Source: Gammaproteobacteria bacterium (GTDB taxonomy: Bacteria > Pseudomonadota > Gammaproteobacteria > UBA6429 > Thiohalophilaceae). Taken from it: 41,556 bases of DNA. The notes below the pieces were generated by a model, which was given only the letters and a program-made list of their open reading frames with translations, was not told where the DNA came from and searched no databases. The position numbers and the translations under genes are program-made. Position 1 is the stretch's first letter. Each line of letters begins with the position of its first letter. This document shows, piece after piece, positions 27,789 to 36,748 of this stretch. Location of the stretch: assembly GCA_030617815.1 (NCBI GenBank), contig JAUWUS010000011.1, forward strand, positions 1 through 41,556, written 5' to 3'.

Positions 27789-28526
27789 TTATTTACAAAC
27801 AGGACATTCAGGATCTTTTTTTAGTTTTAAGGTTCGCCATTCCATTTGCATTGCATCAAGCATAAGTAATTTTCCATCAAGACACTCACCTATATTCAGT
27901 AATACTTTAATGGCTTCGGTTGCCTGAATGGATCCAATGATGCCAACCACAGGTGATAAAACGCCATTGGTGCTACAGGAAGTATCCAGTTCGCCTTCAT
28001 CTTTATATAAACATCTATAGCATGGGCTATCGGGTGTTTTGTTGAAAACACTCACCTGGCCTTCCATACGAATGGCGGCACCGGAAATAAGCGGTGTTTT
28101 ACTTTTAACGCTTTGTGTATTTAATGCGAAGCGGCTGGTGAAATTATCCGTACCATCTATCACAACATCTGCTGCGGCTACTTCGTTAGCCAGTTCTTTT
28201 TCATTGAGTCTTTTATCATGACACAAGACTTTAATTTCTGGGTTTAAATTCTGCAGAGTTTGTTTCGCTGATTCAACTTTACTTAAACCAATATCGTTAG
28301 TGCCGTGTGCGATTTGACGTTGCAGGTTTGATATTTCAACTTTGTCATCATCCACCAGTACAAGGTGGCCAATGCCTGCGGCTGCAAGATACATTGCAAT
28401 CGGTGAACCGAGTCCACCCATGCCAATGATCAATACACGTGATGCCAGTAGTTTTTCCTGACCATTAAGATCAACTTGAGGCAACATAATTTGCCGACTA
28501 TAGCGTAAGAGTTGTTCGTCATTCAT
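27789..28526 (-). CDS. moeB: Molybdopterin-synthase adenylyltransferase MoeB (ThiF/HesA family)
   Basis: This E1-like enzyme adenylates the C-terminal glycine of a ubiquitin-like sulfur carrier (MoaD, possibly also ThiS). The 245-residue protein has the nucleotide-binding IIGMGGLGSPIAMYLAAAG (33-51), the VDDDKVEISNLQRQ segment, catalytic D126 (DGTDNFTSR), and two zinc CxxC pairs, C169-C172 and C241-C244. C184 in DTSCSTNGVLSP sits where ThiF has a sulfur-transfer cysteine, so a role in thiamine sulfur transfer is possible. It lies at the end of hemA-prfA-prmC, the usual place. No molybdopterin genes are in the window. Confidence 0.9.
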   Translation of the reverse strand: MNDEQLLRYSRQIMLPQVDLNGQEKLLASRVLIIGMGGLGSPIAMYLAAAGIGHLVLVDDDKVEISNLQRQIAHGTNDIGLSKVESAKQTLQNLNPEIKVLCHDKRLNEKELANEVAAADVVIDGTDNFTSRFALNTQSVKSKTPLISGAAIRMEGQVSVFNKTPDSPCYRCLYKDEGELDTSCSTNGVLSPVVGIIGSIQATEAIKVLLNIGECLDGKLLMLDAMQMEWRTLKLKKDPECPVCK

Positions 28527-28569
28527 AAGGTGAAGGGTAAAGACAAATGAGCCGAAAAGCTACAAACTT

Positions 28570-28650
28570 AAAAAAATTCACCACAGACGACTGCATGGAC
28601 GCAGGAGGTAGGGCAACGCAGGAGCAGTTGCCGAGGACACGAAGGTTTAA
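28570..28650. repeat. Degraded repeat mosaic upstream of moeB
   Basis: The fragments TTCACCACAGA and GGACACGAAGG, typical of the ACCACAGAGG repeat family, are split by an unrelated GC-richer stretch (28590-28630) that contains two near copies of ACGCAGGAG. It looks like one repeat inserted into another. No gene is visible. Confidence 0.4.
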
Positions 28651-28668
28651 GATGTTTTTATTTAGAAA

Positions 28669-29067
28669 TTATAAATAGTTACGCCAGTGTTCGGGACGTT
28701 TATCACGGCAACCATGAGGAAGCTGTTGATAGCGATTAATAAAAACTTCACGGGTGCAATTTGACTGGCCTTCCGAGCAGCCCAGATTAGCGCGTTCAGT
28801 TTCTTCTGTATAACGATACAGTGCGCGTTTGATTTTGATTAACAGGTTGTTATCAAGATGAAAACCGACTGTTTCAAGCAGTTCTTCGATAACATCTAAA
28901 GTGAAAAAGCGTAGATCATAGTGAACAATTAAGTGTGTTGTAGAGAGCGCGTCAGCTAAAACAATGCCATCAAGATCAACCAGCATTTTGCTTGCTGTTA
29001 TGGCTTGATTCTCATCGTCATGTAGCGGGTGAAATAGGACATCACGTTGTTTAGTGAAGTTAGTCAT
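28669..29067 (-). CDS. Unknown protein with HMA-like ferredoxin fold and C-terminal cysteines
   Basis: I do not recognise this 132-residue gene by name, but AGGAGGAG four bases before the ATG shows it is real. Residues about 23-75 (ITASKMLVDLDGIV ... HLIVHYDLRFFTLDVIEELLETVGF) have the beta-alpha-beta-beta-alpha-beta rhythm and key hydrophobics of heavy-metal-associated domains, yet lack the CxxC metal site. The second half is basic and helical, with C97, C104 and C120 in GCSEGQSNCTRE and HGCRDKRPEHW, which could bind metal or a cluster. It lies between prmC and moeB. A role in metal or sulfur handling would fit moeB, but that is a guess. Confidence 0.75.
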   Translation of the reverse strand: MTNFTKQRDVLFHPLHDDENQAITASKMLVDLDGIVLADALSTTHLIVHYDLRFFTLDVIEELLETVGFHLDNNLLIKIKRALYRYTEETERANLGCSEGQSNCTREVFINRYQQLPHGCRDKRPEHWRNYL

Positions 29068-29168
29068 TCGCTCCTCCTGTTACTTTAAGCCTAACCTTAA
29101 TAAGAGCAGGGTCAATAGGAAAAGAGACTTTTTGAGTATTTAATTCTTTTATATAAGCATATTAGTAG

Positions 29169-30026
29169 TTACTTAAGATAGCCGATTGCAACACGAGGAT
29201 TGTCATTATCGTCTTTATAATCATTGATTTGAGTGAAGTGTGCAGCATTTAATAAATCACAGACAGCACCGGATTGATCATAACCATGTTCTATAAGTAA
29301 AACACCCTTTTGTGTAAGGTGTTTTTGGCTATTTTGTATAATGATGCGTATATCATTCAATCCATCTGCCCCGGAAGTAAGCGCGGAGAGCGGTTCAAAA
29401 CGAACATCTCCTTGTTTAAGGTGAGGATCATTCTTTTTTATATAAGGTGGGTTACTCACAATCATATTGAATTTCTGATAGCCAATTTTATCGAACCAAT
29501 TACTTTGTATAAATTCAATATTCGAAATTTGATTTTTTTCTGCATTTTGTTTTGCAATATCAAGCGCCGCAATGGATTGATCTGTTGCCATTATGTGGCA
29601 AGTTGGTTTTTCTTTTGCCAGGCTTAATGCAATGGCTCCCGTGCCTGTTCCCAAATCCAGAATTTTCCAATCAGCATTTTTTGGAATAATTTCAAGCGCA
29701 AGTTCTACCAAACGTTCAGTATCAGGCCGGGGGATTAAGGTATCTGAAGTGACTTTTAAATTGAGTGACCAGAATCCACGTTCACCTAGAATATGTGCAA
29801 TGGGTTCACCTTTAATTCGCCTTTCAAGCAAGAGATTAAATTTGATTAATTCTTCATCGGAAAGTTCAGCATCAGGCCATGTTCGCAAAAAAACACGTTC
29901 TTTTTTTAACACTGAACAAAGTAAAATTTCAGAATCTAACTGTGCGGTACCTGAAACAGATTTGAGTTGTTTTGTTGCATCTTCAATAAGTTGAACAACT
30001 TTAATTATCTGAGTACTGGAGGCCAT
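29169..30026 (-). CDS. prmC: Peptide chain release factor N5-glutamine methyltransferase
   Basis: PrmC methylates the glutamine of the GGQ motif in release factors 1 and 2, speeding termination. The 285-residue protein has an N-terminal helical domain (1-75), the SAM motif LDLGTGTGAIALSLA (123-137) and the catalytic NPPY at 192-195 in VSNPPYI. Its substrate gene prfA lies 11 bp upstream in the same operon, the normal arrangement. After its stop there is a 101-bp gap before the unknown HMA-like gene. Confidence 0.96.
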   Translation of the reverse strand: MASSTQIIKVVQLIEDATKQLKSVSGTAQLDSEILLCSVLKKERVFLRTWPDAELSDEELIKFNLLLERRIKGEPIAHILGERGFWSLNLKVTSDTLIPRPDTERLVELALEIIPKNADWKILDLGTGTGAIALSLAKEKPTCHIMATDQSIAALDIAKQNAEKNQISNIEFIQSNWFDKIGYQKFNMIVSNPPYIKKNDPHLKQGDVRFEPLSALTSGADGLNDIRIIIQNSQKHLTQKGVLLIEHGYDQSGAVCDLLNAAHFTQINDYKDDNDNPRVAIGYLK

Positions 30027-30037
30027 AAAGAAGCGGT

Positions 30038-31123
30038 TTATTCTTCACCCATCGCGGCAAGTAAATCAGCCTGATGTTCATTTATCAATGGTTCAATAAT
30101 GTCATCTAACTTACCTTGCATAACTTCGTCGAGTTTATACAGGGTTAAATTAATCCGGTGATCGGTTAGACGGCCTTGCGGAAAGTTATAAGTGCGAATA
30201 CGTTCAGAACGATCACCACTGCCCACTAATAATTTACGTGTTGCAGATTCTTCACTAGCAGCTTTATCTTCTTCAACTTGTTGTAGCTTGGCTTGTAATA
30301 CTTTCATCGCCTGAGCACGATTTTTATGTTGTGAACGTTGGTCCTGACATTCCACCACAATACCTGATGGAATGTGCGTTAAGCGAATCGCAGAATCGGT
30401 TTTATTTACATGCTGACCACCGGCACCGGATGCACGAAAGGTATCCACTTTTAAATCGCCGGTATTAATTTCTATAGTATCAATCTCATCCGCTTCTGCC
30501 ATAACGGCAACTGTACAAGCCGAGGTATGCACACGACCTTGTGATTCTGTTTCGGGAACACGTTGTACTCGATGGACACCGGATTCAAATTTCATACGCA
30601 AATATGCACCCTGACCAACGATGCGGACAACTACTTCTTTATAACCGCCATGATCACCTAAACTTTCATTAATAAGTTCAACCGTCCAACGCTTACTTTC
30701 TGCATAGCGTATGTACATTTTGTATAAGTCACCGGCAAAAATTGCTGCTTCATCACCACCGGTACCGGCACGAATTTCCAGGAAAATATTTTTATCGTCA
30801 TTTGGATCTGTGGGTAACATAAGAATTTGTAATTCATTTTCTAATGTTTCCAATTGTTTTTTGGCTTCTTTAAATTCTTCTTTGGCCATTTCACGCATGT
30901 CTTTGTCGTCATCTTCAAGCATACGTTTAGCTTCATTAAAATCATTCATTGTTGTTTTATAATTGGAAAAACAACTGACGACCGGACTGAGTTGAGCATG
31001 TTCCTGAGACAAAGCACGAAATTTATTTTGCTCAGCGATAACTTCAGGACTTGAGAGTAAATGGTTAATCTCTTCTAAACGTTCCGTTAAACTTTCTAAT
31101 TTATTGTTGATGGATTCTTTCAT
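30038..31123 (-). CDS. prfA: Peptide chain release factor 1
   Basis: RF1 recognises UAA and UAG codons and triggers release of the finished protein. The 361-residue protein has the N-terminal helical domain (1-100), the P190-E-T192 tripeptide in the stop-codon-reading position (E. coli RF1 has PAT, so this is a conservative variant), and the universal GGQ at 235-237 ([12 protein letters not shown]). The next gene, prmC, modifies that glutamine. It follows hemA by 9 bp in the classical hemA-prfA-prmC order. Confidence 0.97.
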   Translation of the reverse strand: MKESINNKLESLTERLEEINHLLSSPEVIAEQNKFRALSQEHAQLSPVVSCFSNYKTTMNDFNEAKRMLEDDDKDMREMAKEEFKEAKKQLETLENELQILMLPTDPNDDKNIFLEIRAGTGGDEAAIFAGDLYKMYIRYAESKRWTVELINESLGDHGGYKEVVVRIVGQGAYLRMKFESGVHRVQRVPETESQGRVHTSACTVAVMAEADEIDTIEINTGDLKVDTFRASGAGGQHVNKTDSAIRLTHIPSGIVVECQDQRSQHKNRAQAMKVLQAKLQQVEEDKAASEESATRKLLVGSGDRSERIRTYNFPQGRLTDHRINLTLYKLDEVMQGKLDDIIEPLINEHQADLLAAMGEE

Positions 31124-31132
31124 TTTTGGAGA

Positions 31133-32413
31133 TTATTCTTCAGGTTCAAGGTTAAAAAGCTCTCGTGCATTATTAAGTATATCTTTGCGGCCGGAGTAGG
31201 CAGCTTGATTGAGTTGAGCAGTAGGTTCATGAATAAGTTTGTTGGTAAGTGTGCGCGCAAGATCATTCATTACTTGTTCAGGATCTTTACCGGCGGCTAA
31301 TTGTTTTTTCGCCAGGGTAAGTTGTTCATCTCTCTTTTGCTCGGCTTGTTCACGAAAAGCGCGAATGGTGTCGACACCTTTTAATGAACGTAACCAGCCC
31401 ATGAAATGATCAACCTGGTTTTCAATAATTTCTTCTGCTTGTTTTGCGGCTTCTTCACGTGACTGTCGACCTTCTTCAATCACTTCATGTAAGTCGTCTA
31501 CTGTATATAGATAAACATCATCGAGATTGCCGACTTCGGGTTCAATGTCTCGAGGCACGGCAATATCAACCATAAAAATGGGACGATGTTTGCGTGACTT
31601 TAATGCACTTTCAACCGCACCTTTACCTAAAATAGGAAGCTGGCTGGCCGTTGAGGCAATAATTATATCGGCTTCAACCAGGCGCTCCGGCATGTCCGAT
31701 AAAGCAATGGCTTCTGCAGAAAACTGAGTAGCTAATATTTGAGCGCGCTCAACAGTTCTATTTGCCACAATCATTTTTTTCACACCTTGATCGGCAAGGT
31801 GCCGCGCAACCAGTTCAGTTGTTTCACCTGCGCCAATGAGTAAAGCAGTGTGTTCAGATAAATTAGCGAAAATACGCTTGGCCAGACTGACTGCAGCAAA
31901 AGCCACAGAAACAGGGCTGGCACCAATGGCGGTATCAGTGCGGACTTGTTTGGCGACCGAGAAGGTATGTTGAAACAGACGATTCAGCTGGCGACCAATG
32001 GTTCCAGCCTGAGTAGCGGTACTATAAGCATCTTTAATTTGACCCAGAATTTGAGGCTCACCCAGAATCAGAGAGTCCAGTCCGCTGGCTACACGTAAAA
32101 TATGTTGCACAGCATCGCCGTTGTTGTGTAGATAAATATACGGTTCAAGGTCTTCTTTTTTTAACTGGTGGTATTGGCAGAACCATTCTAATAAAGCGCT
32201 AATATCGTTTTTATTAGTCTCATTTTCATGCAGGTTCAAGTAAAGTTCGGTTCGGTTACAGGTTGAAATTATGGCCGCTTCGCTTATTGAGCCTGTGCCA
32301 TGACTAATACATTCGTGTAAGGCGTGCTCCATTTTTTCAGGCGCAAAGGCAACTTTCTCGCGAATTTCTACGGGAGCTGTTTTATGGTTAATACCGAAGG
32401 CTATTAAGGTCAC
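31133..32413 (-). CDS. hemA: Glutamyl-tRNA reductase
   Basis: HemA reduces glutamyl-tRNA(Glu) to glutamate-1-semialdehyde with NADPH, the first step of tetrapyrrole synthesis by the C5 route. The 426-residue protein begins with [20 protein letters not shown] and has catalytic C52 in [10 protein letters not shown], the Rossmann motif [14 protein letters not shown] (about 192-205), ANRTVERA and [11 protein letters not shown]. The C-terminal dimerisation helix (about 310-426) is complete. It heads the minus operon and diverges from the TPR lipoprotein gene, an arrangement conserved in pseudomonads. Confidence 0.97.
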   Translation of the reverse strand: MTLIAFGINHKTAPVEIREKVAFAPEKMEHALHECISHGTGSISEAAIISTCNRTELYLNLHENETNKNDISALLEWFCQYHQLKKEDLEPYIYLHNNGDAVQHILRVASGLDSLILGEPQILGQIKDAYSTATQAGTIGRQLNRLFQHTFSVAKQVRTDTAIGASPVSVAFAAVSLAKRIFANLSEHTALLIGAGETTELVARHLADQGVKKMIVANRTVERAQILATQFSAEAIALSDMPERLVEADIIIASTASQLPILGKGAVESALKSRKHRPIFMVDIAVPRDIEPEVGNLDDVYLYTVDDLHEVIEEGRQSREEAAKQAEEIIENQVDHFMGWLRSLKGVDTIRAFREQAEQKRDEQLTLAKKQLAAGKDPEQVMNDLARTLTNKLIHEPTAQLNQAAYSGRKDILNNARELFNLEPEE

Positions 32414-32475
32414 TGTCGATTAAATCACATCAAAGTTGCTAAAAAACTTGCAGAATCCTATCTTAAACCATATAT

Positions 32476-32520
32476 AAGGTTTATCGGGCGTTATCCGATA
32501 CATATATTATACTGATCGAG
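32476..32520. promoter_or_regulatory. hemA / TPR-gene divergent control region with a small inverted repeat
   Basis: The 173-bp gap between divergent starts contains the inverted repeat TATCGG (32482-32487) / CCGATA (32495-32500), next to AT-rich stretches with -10-like TATTATACT (+) and TATATA (-). It could be an operator between overlapping promoters. No regulator can be named. Confidence 0.3.
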
Positions 32521-32586
32521 TTCGCTGCATTCAGCGGCGTATTATAAAGGTAAATCAGGAAAAAGTCGGTTATAGTTGGGTACAAG

Positions 32587-34422
32587 ATGATAAAGAAAAG
32601 ACAAATAATGGTTCGTTTGCTTGTTTTAACAGGTATTTTTTTGTTGCAAATAGGCTGTGTCTCGCCCGAAACCGGTGTGCAAGCGAATGATTCGAGCAAA
32701 AAGGCAGTTAAGGTAAGTAAAAAATCAGAAAATAAATCTATAAAAAACAATAAGATAGTTTCTAAAAAGTTATCTAAACCTCGTTCTAAGCAAAATAAAC
32801 CTGTTATTGTGGCTGAAATAAAGCCAAAGACACAAACCGAACTTTCCGGTGAGGTGCTTTATTATCTCTTTTCGGCAGAAATCGCCGCGCAACGAGGGCA
32901 AATAGAGCTTTCAGCTGTACTTTATGCCAAAGCTGCAGAAGTGACGCGAGATCCTCGTGTTGCCGAACAAGCGACCCGTGTTGCGTATTATGCTCGAGAT
33001 GATAAACGCGCGATTATTGCTGCGAAGTTGTGGAATGAACTGGAACCTGAAAATATTGAAGCACGGCAAGTGCTGGCTGCATTACTGGTGCGGGTTGGTA
33101 AAACTGCCGCGGCAGCTGAGCATTTTGAATATGTACTAAATAATAGCAAACATAGTGAACGTCAGAGCTTTATGCTGATCACGGCATTACTGAGTAAAGA
33201 AAAAGACAAACAAGCTGCGCTTGAAGTTATGGAAAAATTGATTGCTAAGCGTAAGAATAATCCAAATGCACTTTATGCTTACAGTCAGCTTGCTTTTTTT
33301 GTTGGTGATTTAAAAGATGCAACTAAAGCAATTAAGAAAGTTATTAAGTTGCAACCCGAGTGGACTGAAGCCTATATTTTACAGTCGAATATTTTTGTTC
33401 GTCAGGGTTATAAGGCACATGCCATTGAAGTATTACGGCAAACTGTTGCAGCACACCCCGACAATAGTACATTAAGAATGTTTTATGCGAGAAGCCTGGT
33501 TGATGCAAAACAATTTGATGAAGCGGTAAGCCAGTTTTCACTGTTAACGGACGATGAAAAATTTGAGCATGAAGCGCGATATGCGTTGGGTTTATTAACA
33601 TTACAAATGAATAAGCCTAAACAAGCAGAGAAACATTTTTCGCAACTGCTTGAAAATAAAAAACGAGTTATTGAATCGCAGTATTATCTGGCACAGTCTT
33701 ATGAATTGCAGAATAAACTGGATAAGGCAATTAGTGCGTATGAAAAAGTACGTAATAACCAATATAGTTTTGAAGCAGAGTTACGAATTGCACTTATGTT
33801 AGCAAAACAAGGTCATATAAAAGATGCGCGTGAACGTTTGCAAAATATAAGCCCAGACTCATTAGATAAAGAGTTACGTGTTTATCTTACTGAAGGTGAA
33901 ATATTGAATACGGCCAAACAATATAGCGATGCATTAAATTTATATACTGAAGCTTTACAACAACTTCCCGATAATAATCGTTTGCTTTATGCGCGAGCGT
34001 TAACGGCAGAAAAACTCGATAAAATTGATTTGGCAGTAAAAGATTTAGACAGTATTGTTCAACGTGAACCGGAAAATTCGCAGGCGTTAAATGCGTTAGG
34101 GTATACTTTAGTTGATAAAACTGAACAGTTAAAAAAAGGTCTTGGATATATTAAAAAGGCTTTAAAACTGGAGCCGGATGATCCTGCTATTCACGATAGC
34201 ATGGGCTGGGCTTATTATCGTCTGGGTCAATATGATAAAGCGTTGAAATATCTTAGACGTGCTTTTGAAAAACTAAAAGATGCAGAAGTTGCAGCACACC
34301 TTGGTGAAGTTTTATGGGTTGCGGGTGAACGTGAAGCTGCACAAGAAATCTGGAACACTGCTTTACAACAAGCACCCAATGATGATCTGTTATTAAATGT
34401 AATGCAAAAATTTTCTGAATGA
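32587..34422 (+). CDS. Tetratricopeptide-repeat lipoprotein
   Basis: The 611-residue precursor has a signal peptide with a lipobox ending in C24 (LLQIGC), then a lysine-rich low-complexity linker (about 35-75) and a long array of TPR-like helical hairpins from about 85 to the end. The clearest are ALNALGYTLVDKTEQLKKGL and DSMGWAYYRLGQYDKALKYL. It is probably a periplasmic scaffold tethered to the outer membrane. Homologues stand upstream of lolB in many Gammaproteobacteria (PA4667 in Pseudomonas, from memory), with no firm function. Its stop overlaps the lolB start by 4 bp (ATGA), suggesting a shared envelope-lipoprotein role. An alternative ATG lies at 32608. Confidence 0.88.
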   Translation: MIKKRQIMVRLLVLTGIFLLQIGCVSPETGVQANDSSKKAVKVSKKSENKSIKNNKIVSKKLSKPRSKQNKPVIVAEIKPKTQTELSGEVLYYLFSAEIAAQRGQIELSAVLYAKAAEVTRDPRVAEQATRVAYYARDDKRAIIAAKLWNELEPENIEARQVLAALLVRVGKTAAAAEHFEYVLNNSKHSERQSFMLITALLSKEKDKQAALEVMEKLIAKRKNNPNALYAYSQLAFFVGDLKDATKAIKKVIKLQPEWTEAYILQSNIFVRQGYKAHAIEVLRQTVAAHPDNSTLRMFYARSLVDAKQFDEAVSQFSLLTDDEKFEHEARYALGLLTLQMNKPKQAEKHFSQLLENKKRVIESQYYLAQSYELQNKLDKAISAYEKVRNNQYSFEAELRIALMLAKQGHIKDARERLQNISPDSLDKELRVYLTEGEILNTAKQYSDALNLYTEALQQLPDNNRLLYARALTAEKLDKIDLAVKDLDSIVQREPENSQALNALGYTLVDKTEQLKKGLGYIKKALKLEPDDPAIHDSMGWAYYRLGQYDKALKYLRRAFEKLKDAEVAAHLGEVLWVAGEREAAQEIWNTALQQAPNDDLLLNVMQKFSE

Positions 34423-35045
34423 AAAAAATATTATTGCTGGTAGTTATTTTTTCTTTAACTGCCTGTACCACGACCCCTCCACACAGATTTGTTGCTAATC
34501 CTGCTGAAAAATGGGAGCAACGAAAAGCTGAATTATCTGAAATAAATGACTGGTTTTTGAACGGACGTGTTGCCATTATTAATGGTGTAGAATCATGGCA
34601 TTTAAGTATGGAATGGCAGCGCCATGATGATAAATATATTCTTGATTTAGTGGGGCCGCTCGGTGCGGGACATGCGCAACTCACTGGCACAAACGAAGGT
34701 GTGGTTTTAGTCGATTCCGATAAAAATTATTTTTATGCAGATAGTCCGGATCGTTTACTGCAAAAAGTAACCGGCGTACGTATGCCAGTTAAAAGCTTGT
34801 TGTACTGGATGCGGGGTATCGCTGACGGGAATGTAAAAACAGATAAAAAAGTATTAGATGCTTATGGCCGTCTGGCTGAGCTGCAACAAAATGGCTGGCA
34901 TGTTCGTTTTAAAAGTTATGTTTATGTAGGCAAGCATGAACTACCGCAAAAAATATTTATTGATGGGGTTGATTTGAAAGTAAAAATCTTTATAGATGAA
35001 TGGAATCTTAAAAGTAAGATGTTTCAATCCGGCAAAGAAAATTAA
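34419..35045 (+). CDS. lolB: Outer-membrane lipoprotein receptor LolB
   Basis: LolB accepts mature lipoproteins from the carrier LolA and inserts them into the outer membrane. The 208-residue precursor has a short signal with a lipobox ending in C16 (FSLTAC). The mature part has LolB landmarks: FLNGRVAIINGVESWHLSMEWQRH, LDLVGPLGAGHAQLTG, a protruding loop, and SPDRLLQKVTGVRMPVKSLLYWMRG. It overlaps the TPR lipoprotein gene by 4 bp and is followed 12 bp later by the Rieske-like gene. Position upstream of ispE is typical. Confidence 0.94.
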   Translation: MKKILLLVVIFSLTACTTTPPHRFVANPAEKWEQRKAELSEINDWFLNGRVAIINGVESWHLSMEWQRHDDKYILDLVGPLGAGHAQLTGTNEGVVLVDSDKNYFYADSPDRLLQKVTGVRMPVKSLLYWMRGIADGNVKTDKKVLDAYGRLAELQQNGWHVRFKSYVYVGKHELPQKIFIDGVDLKVKIFIDEWNLKSKMFQSGKEN

Positions 35046-35057
35046 TTTTAAATAATT

Positions 35058-35648
35058 ATGCCAGATTCAGTATCTCCATCATCAATAAAGCGTCGCCAGT
35101 TATTATCGGGTTTAATGAAGCTGCTGGTTTTTATTGGTTTGGTTTTTGTCTCGATACCTTTCATTTTCAGTTTTTCATCAAAGTCTATTGATGAAAAACA
35201 AGCTGCTACATCTCGTTGGATAATTACAACATCAATTTCAGATTTAGTCGCTGGTCAAGTTAAATCTTTTCGCTGGACAGGCGGGTTGGTTTGGGTCTAT
35301 TCGCGAACTGAAATGGATATTCAGTCATTAAAAGAAACTAATGTTTTTTTGCGAGATGCAAAATCAGAAAAAAGCGATCAACCTGAACAAATGAAAAATA
35401 AATTTCGTTCTGTGAGTGAAAAGTTTTTCGTTTTTATTCCCATAGAAAATAAAAAAGGCTGTCAGGTTTATTTAATGAATGAACAGGAAAAAGTGCGGTT
35501 TACTGAACCTTGTTATAGTTCGGTATATGATGTTGCTGGACGTATTTTTAAAAACAATGGTCATAAAGAACAACAAAATTTGGCGGTGCCAAAACATATT
35601 ATTGAAGACGGAATATTAAAAATTGGTATATGGATGCCAAAAATATAA
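35058..35648 (+). CDS. Rieske-like membrane-anchored protein lacking the [2Fe-2S] ligands
   Basis: The 196-residue protein has a twin-arginine start (KRRQLLSG), one membrane helix (about 20-40) and a soluble domain laid out like a cytochrome bc1-type Rieske protein: SDLVAGQVKSFRWTGGLVWVYSRT, then two box-like segments, then YDVAGRIFK and VPKHIIEDGILKIGI. In box 1 (ENKKGC, 130-135) the ligands C and H of CTHxGC are E130 and K132. In box 2 (EPCYSS, 150-155) the ligands C and H of CPCHGS are E150 and Y153. Only the two disulfide cysteines, C135 and C152, remain. It should keep the fold but bind no cluster. Alignment is by eye. It lies between lolB and ispE; its role is unknown. Confidence 0.7.
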   Translation: MPDSVSPSSIKRRQLLSGLMKLLVFIGLVFVSIPFIFSFSSKSIDEKQAATSRWIITTSISDLVAGQVKSFRWTGGLVWVYSRTEMDIQSLKETNVFLRDAKSEKSDQPEQMKNKFRSVSEKFFVFIPIENKKGCQVYLMNEQEKVRFTEPCYSSVYDVAGRIFKNNGHKEQQNLAVPKHIIEDGILKIGIWMPKI

Positions 35649-35656
35649 AAAGATTG

Positions 35657-35765
35657 AACCACAGGGGACACTGAGGAACACAGTGAAAAGATTAAAATGC
35701 TTATTAACTTAGCGGTTTTGTTATGAAATGTTTTACCTCTGTGAATCTCTGTGTCCCCTGTGGTA
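35657..35765. repeat. ACCACAGGGG-type inverted repeat, copy 2 (before ispE)
   Basis: Perfect 14-bp inverted ends (ACCACAGGGGACAC at 35658-35671, its complement at 35751-35764) extend inward imperfectly (GAACACAG / CTGTGAAT) around an AT-rich centre. It fills the gap between the Rieske-like gene and ispE and belongs to the same family as the gatA-gatB repeat. It contains no reading frame. Confidence 0.75.
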
Positions 35766-35793
35766 AAACATTTTTGACCTTGAACTTATAAAT

Positions 35794-36642
35794 ATGAATA
35801 AAAAAATAACGGTTTCTGCGCCGGCTAAATTAAATTTATTTTTACATATCACTGGACAACGTGAGGATGGTTATCATTTATTGCAAACTGTTTTTCAGTT
35901 TCTGGATTATGCAGACAGTATTACATTGTCTTTGCGTGATGACGGGGAGATTAATCGACTTACTGAACTAACGGGGGTTACCGCAGAAAATGATTTGGTG
36001 GTAAAAGCGGCCAAATTATTGCAAAAATACTGCGATAGTCATTTGGGCGTTGATATTTCCGTGGATAAGATTTTGCCTATGGGCGGCGGACTGGGCGGTG
36101 GCAGTTCTAATGCGGCTTCTGTTTTAGTGGCGTTAAACTATTTATGGGACTGCGGCCTGAATCAGGAAAAATTAATGCAATTGGGTGTGCAATTGGGTGC
36201 GGATGTTCCGGTCTTTATATTTGCCCAGTCTGCATGGGCAGAAGGGGTTGGTGAATGCCTGAAAGAGGTGGATTTGCCTGAAAAGTGGTATTTAGTGTTA
36301 AAACCGCCAATAAATGTTTCAACAGCAGAGGTTTTTTCCAATTCGCAATTGCGGCGAGATTGCGCAACCATTACAATACGCGACTTTCTTACAGGGCAAA
36401 CTGAGAATGTTTGCGAAAAACCGGTTAGGGAAATGTACCCTGAGGTGGATCGTGCGCTGACTGATTTGGCAAAATTTGGCGAATCCAGGCTGACGGGAAC
36501 AGGCGCCTGCGTATTTGCGGCATTTGATAGCAAAGAAGAGGCCGAAAAGGCACTCACTGGATTATCAGAAAAATGGGATGGTTTTGTTGCCAGAGGCATG
36601 AACCAGACGCCATTAAAAGATTTTTTTCGATATGAGCGGTGA
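35794..36642 (+). CDS. ispE: 4-diphosphocytidyl-2-C-methyl-D-erythritol kinase
   Basis: IspE phosphorylates CDP-methylerythritol with ATP in the MEP pathway to isoprenoids, which also feeds undecaprenyl phosphate for wall synthesis. The 282-residue GHMP kinase has SAPAKLNLFLHITGQREDGYH (motif 1), the ATP loop PMGGGLGGGSSNAA at about 89-102 and the C-terminal LTGTGACVFAAF (motif 3). It stands between lolB and prs with a tRNA-Gln gene behind it, a layout shared with many gammaproteobacteria. I see no clear ribosome-binding site close to the ATG. Confidence 0.96.
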   Translation: MNKKITVSAPAKLNLFLHITGQREDGYHLLQTVFQFLDYADSITLSLRDDGEINRLTELTGVTAENDLVVKAAKLLQKYCDSHLGVDISVDKILPMGGGLGGGSSNAASVLVALNYLWDCGLNQEKLMQLGVQLGADVPVFIFAQSAWAEGVGECLKEVDLPEKWYLVLKPPINVSTAEVFSNSQLRRDCATITIRDFLTGQTENVCEKPVREMYPEVDRALTDLAKFGESRLTGTGACVFAAFDSKEEAEKALTGLSEKWDGFVARGMNQTPLKDFFRYER

Positions 36643-36673
36643 TATTCACGTTATATCGGATACAGCAGTTAAT

Positions 36674-36748
36674 TGGGGTATCGCCAAGCGGTAAGGCACT
36701 GGATTTTGATTCCAGCATTCCCAGGTTCGAATCCTGGTACCCCAGCCA
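36674..36748 (+). tRNA. tRNA-Gln (anticodon TTG)
   Basis: A complete 75-nt cloverleaf with encoded CCA, nearly the same as E. coli tRNA-Gln in the acceptor and D arms. Acceptor arm TGGGGTA / TACCCCA, anticodon stem CTGGA / TCCAG around TTTTGAT (anticodon TTG), T arm with GGTTCGAATCC. The U1-A72 pair is typical of tRNA-Gln. Its last 18 bases plus 8 downstream are repeated 182 bp further on. Confidence 0.97.

Noticed and set aside
30038..31123. PET in place of PxT variants as altered stop-codon recognition in RF1
   Set aside because: The x position varies naturally; P and T are kept, so UAA/UAG reading should be normal.
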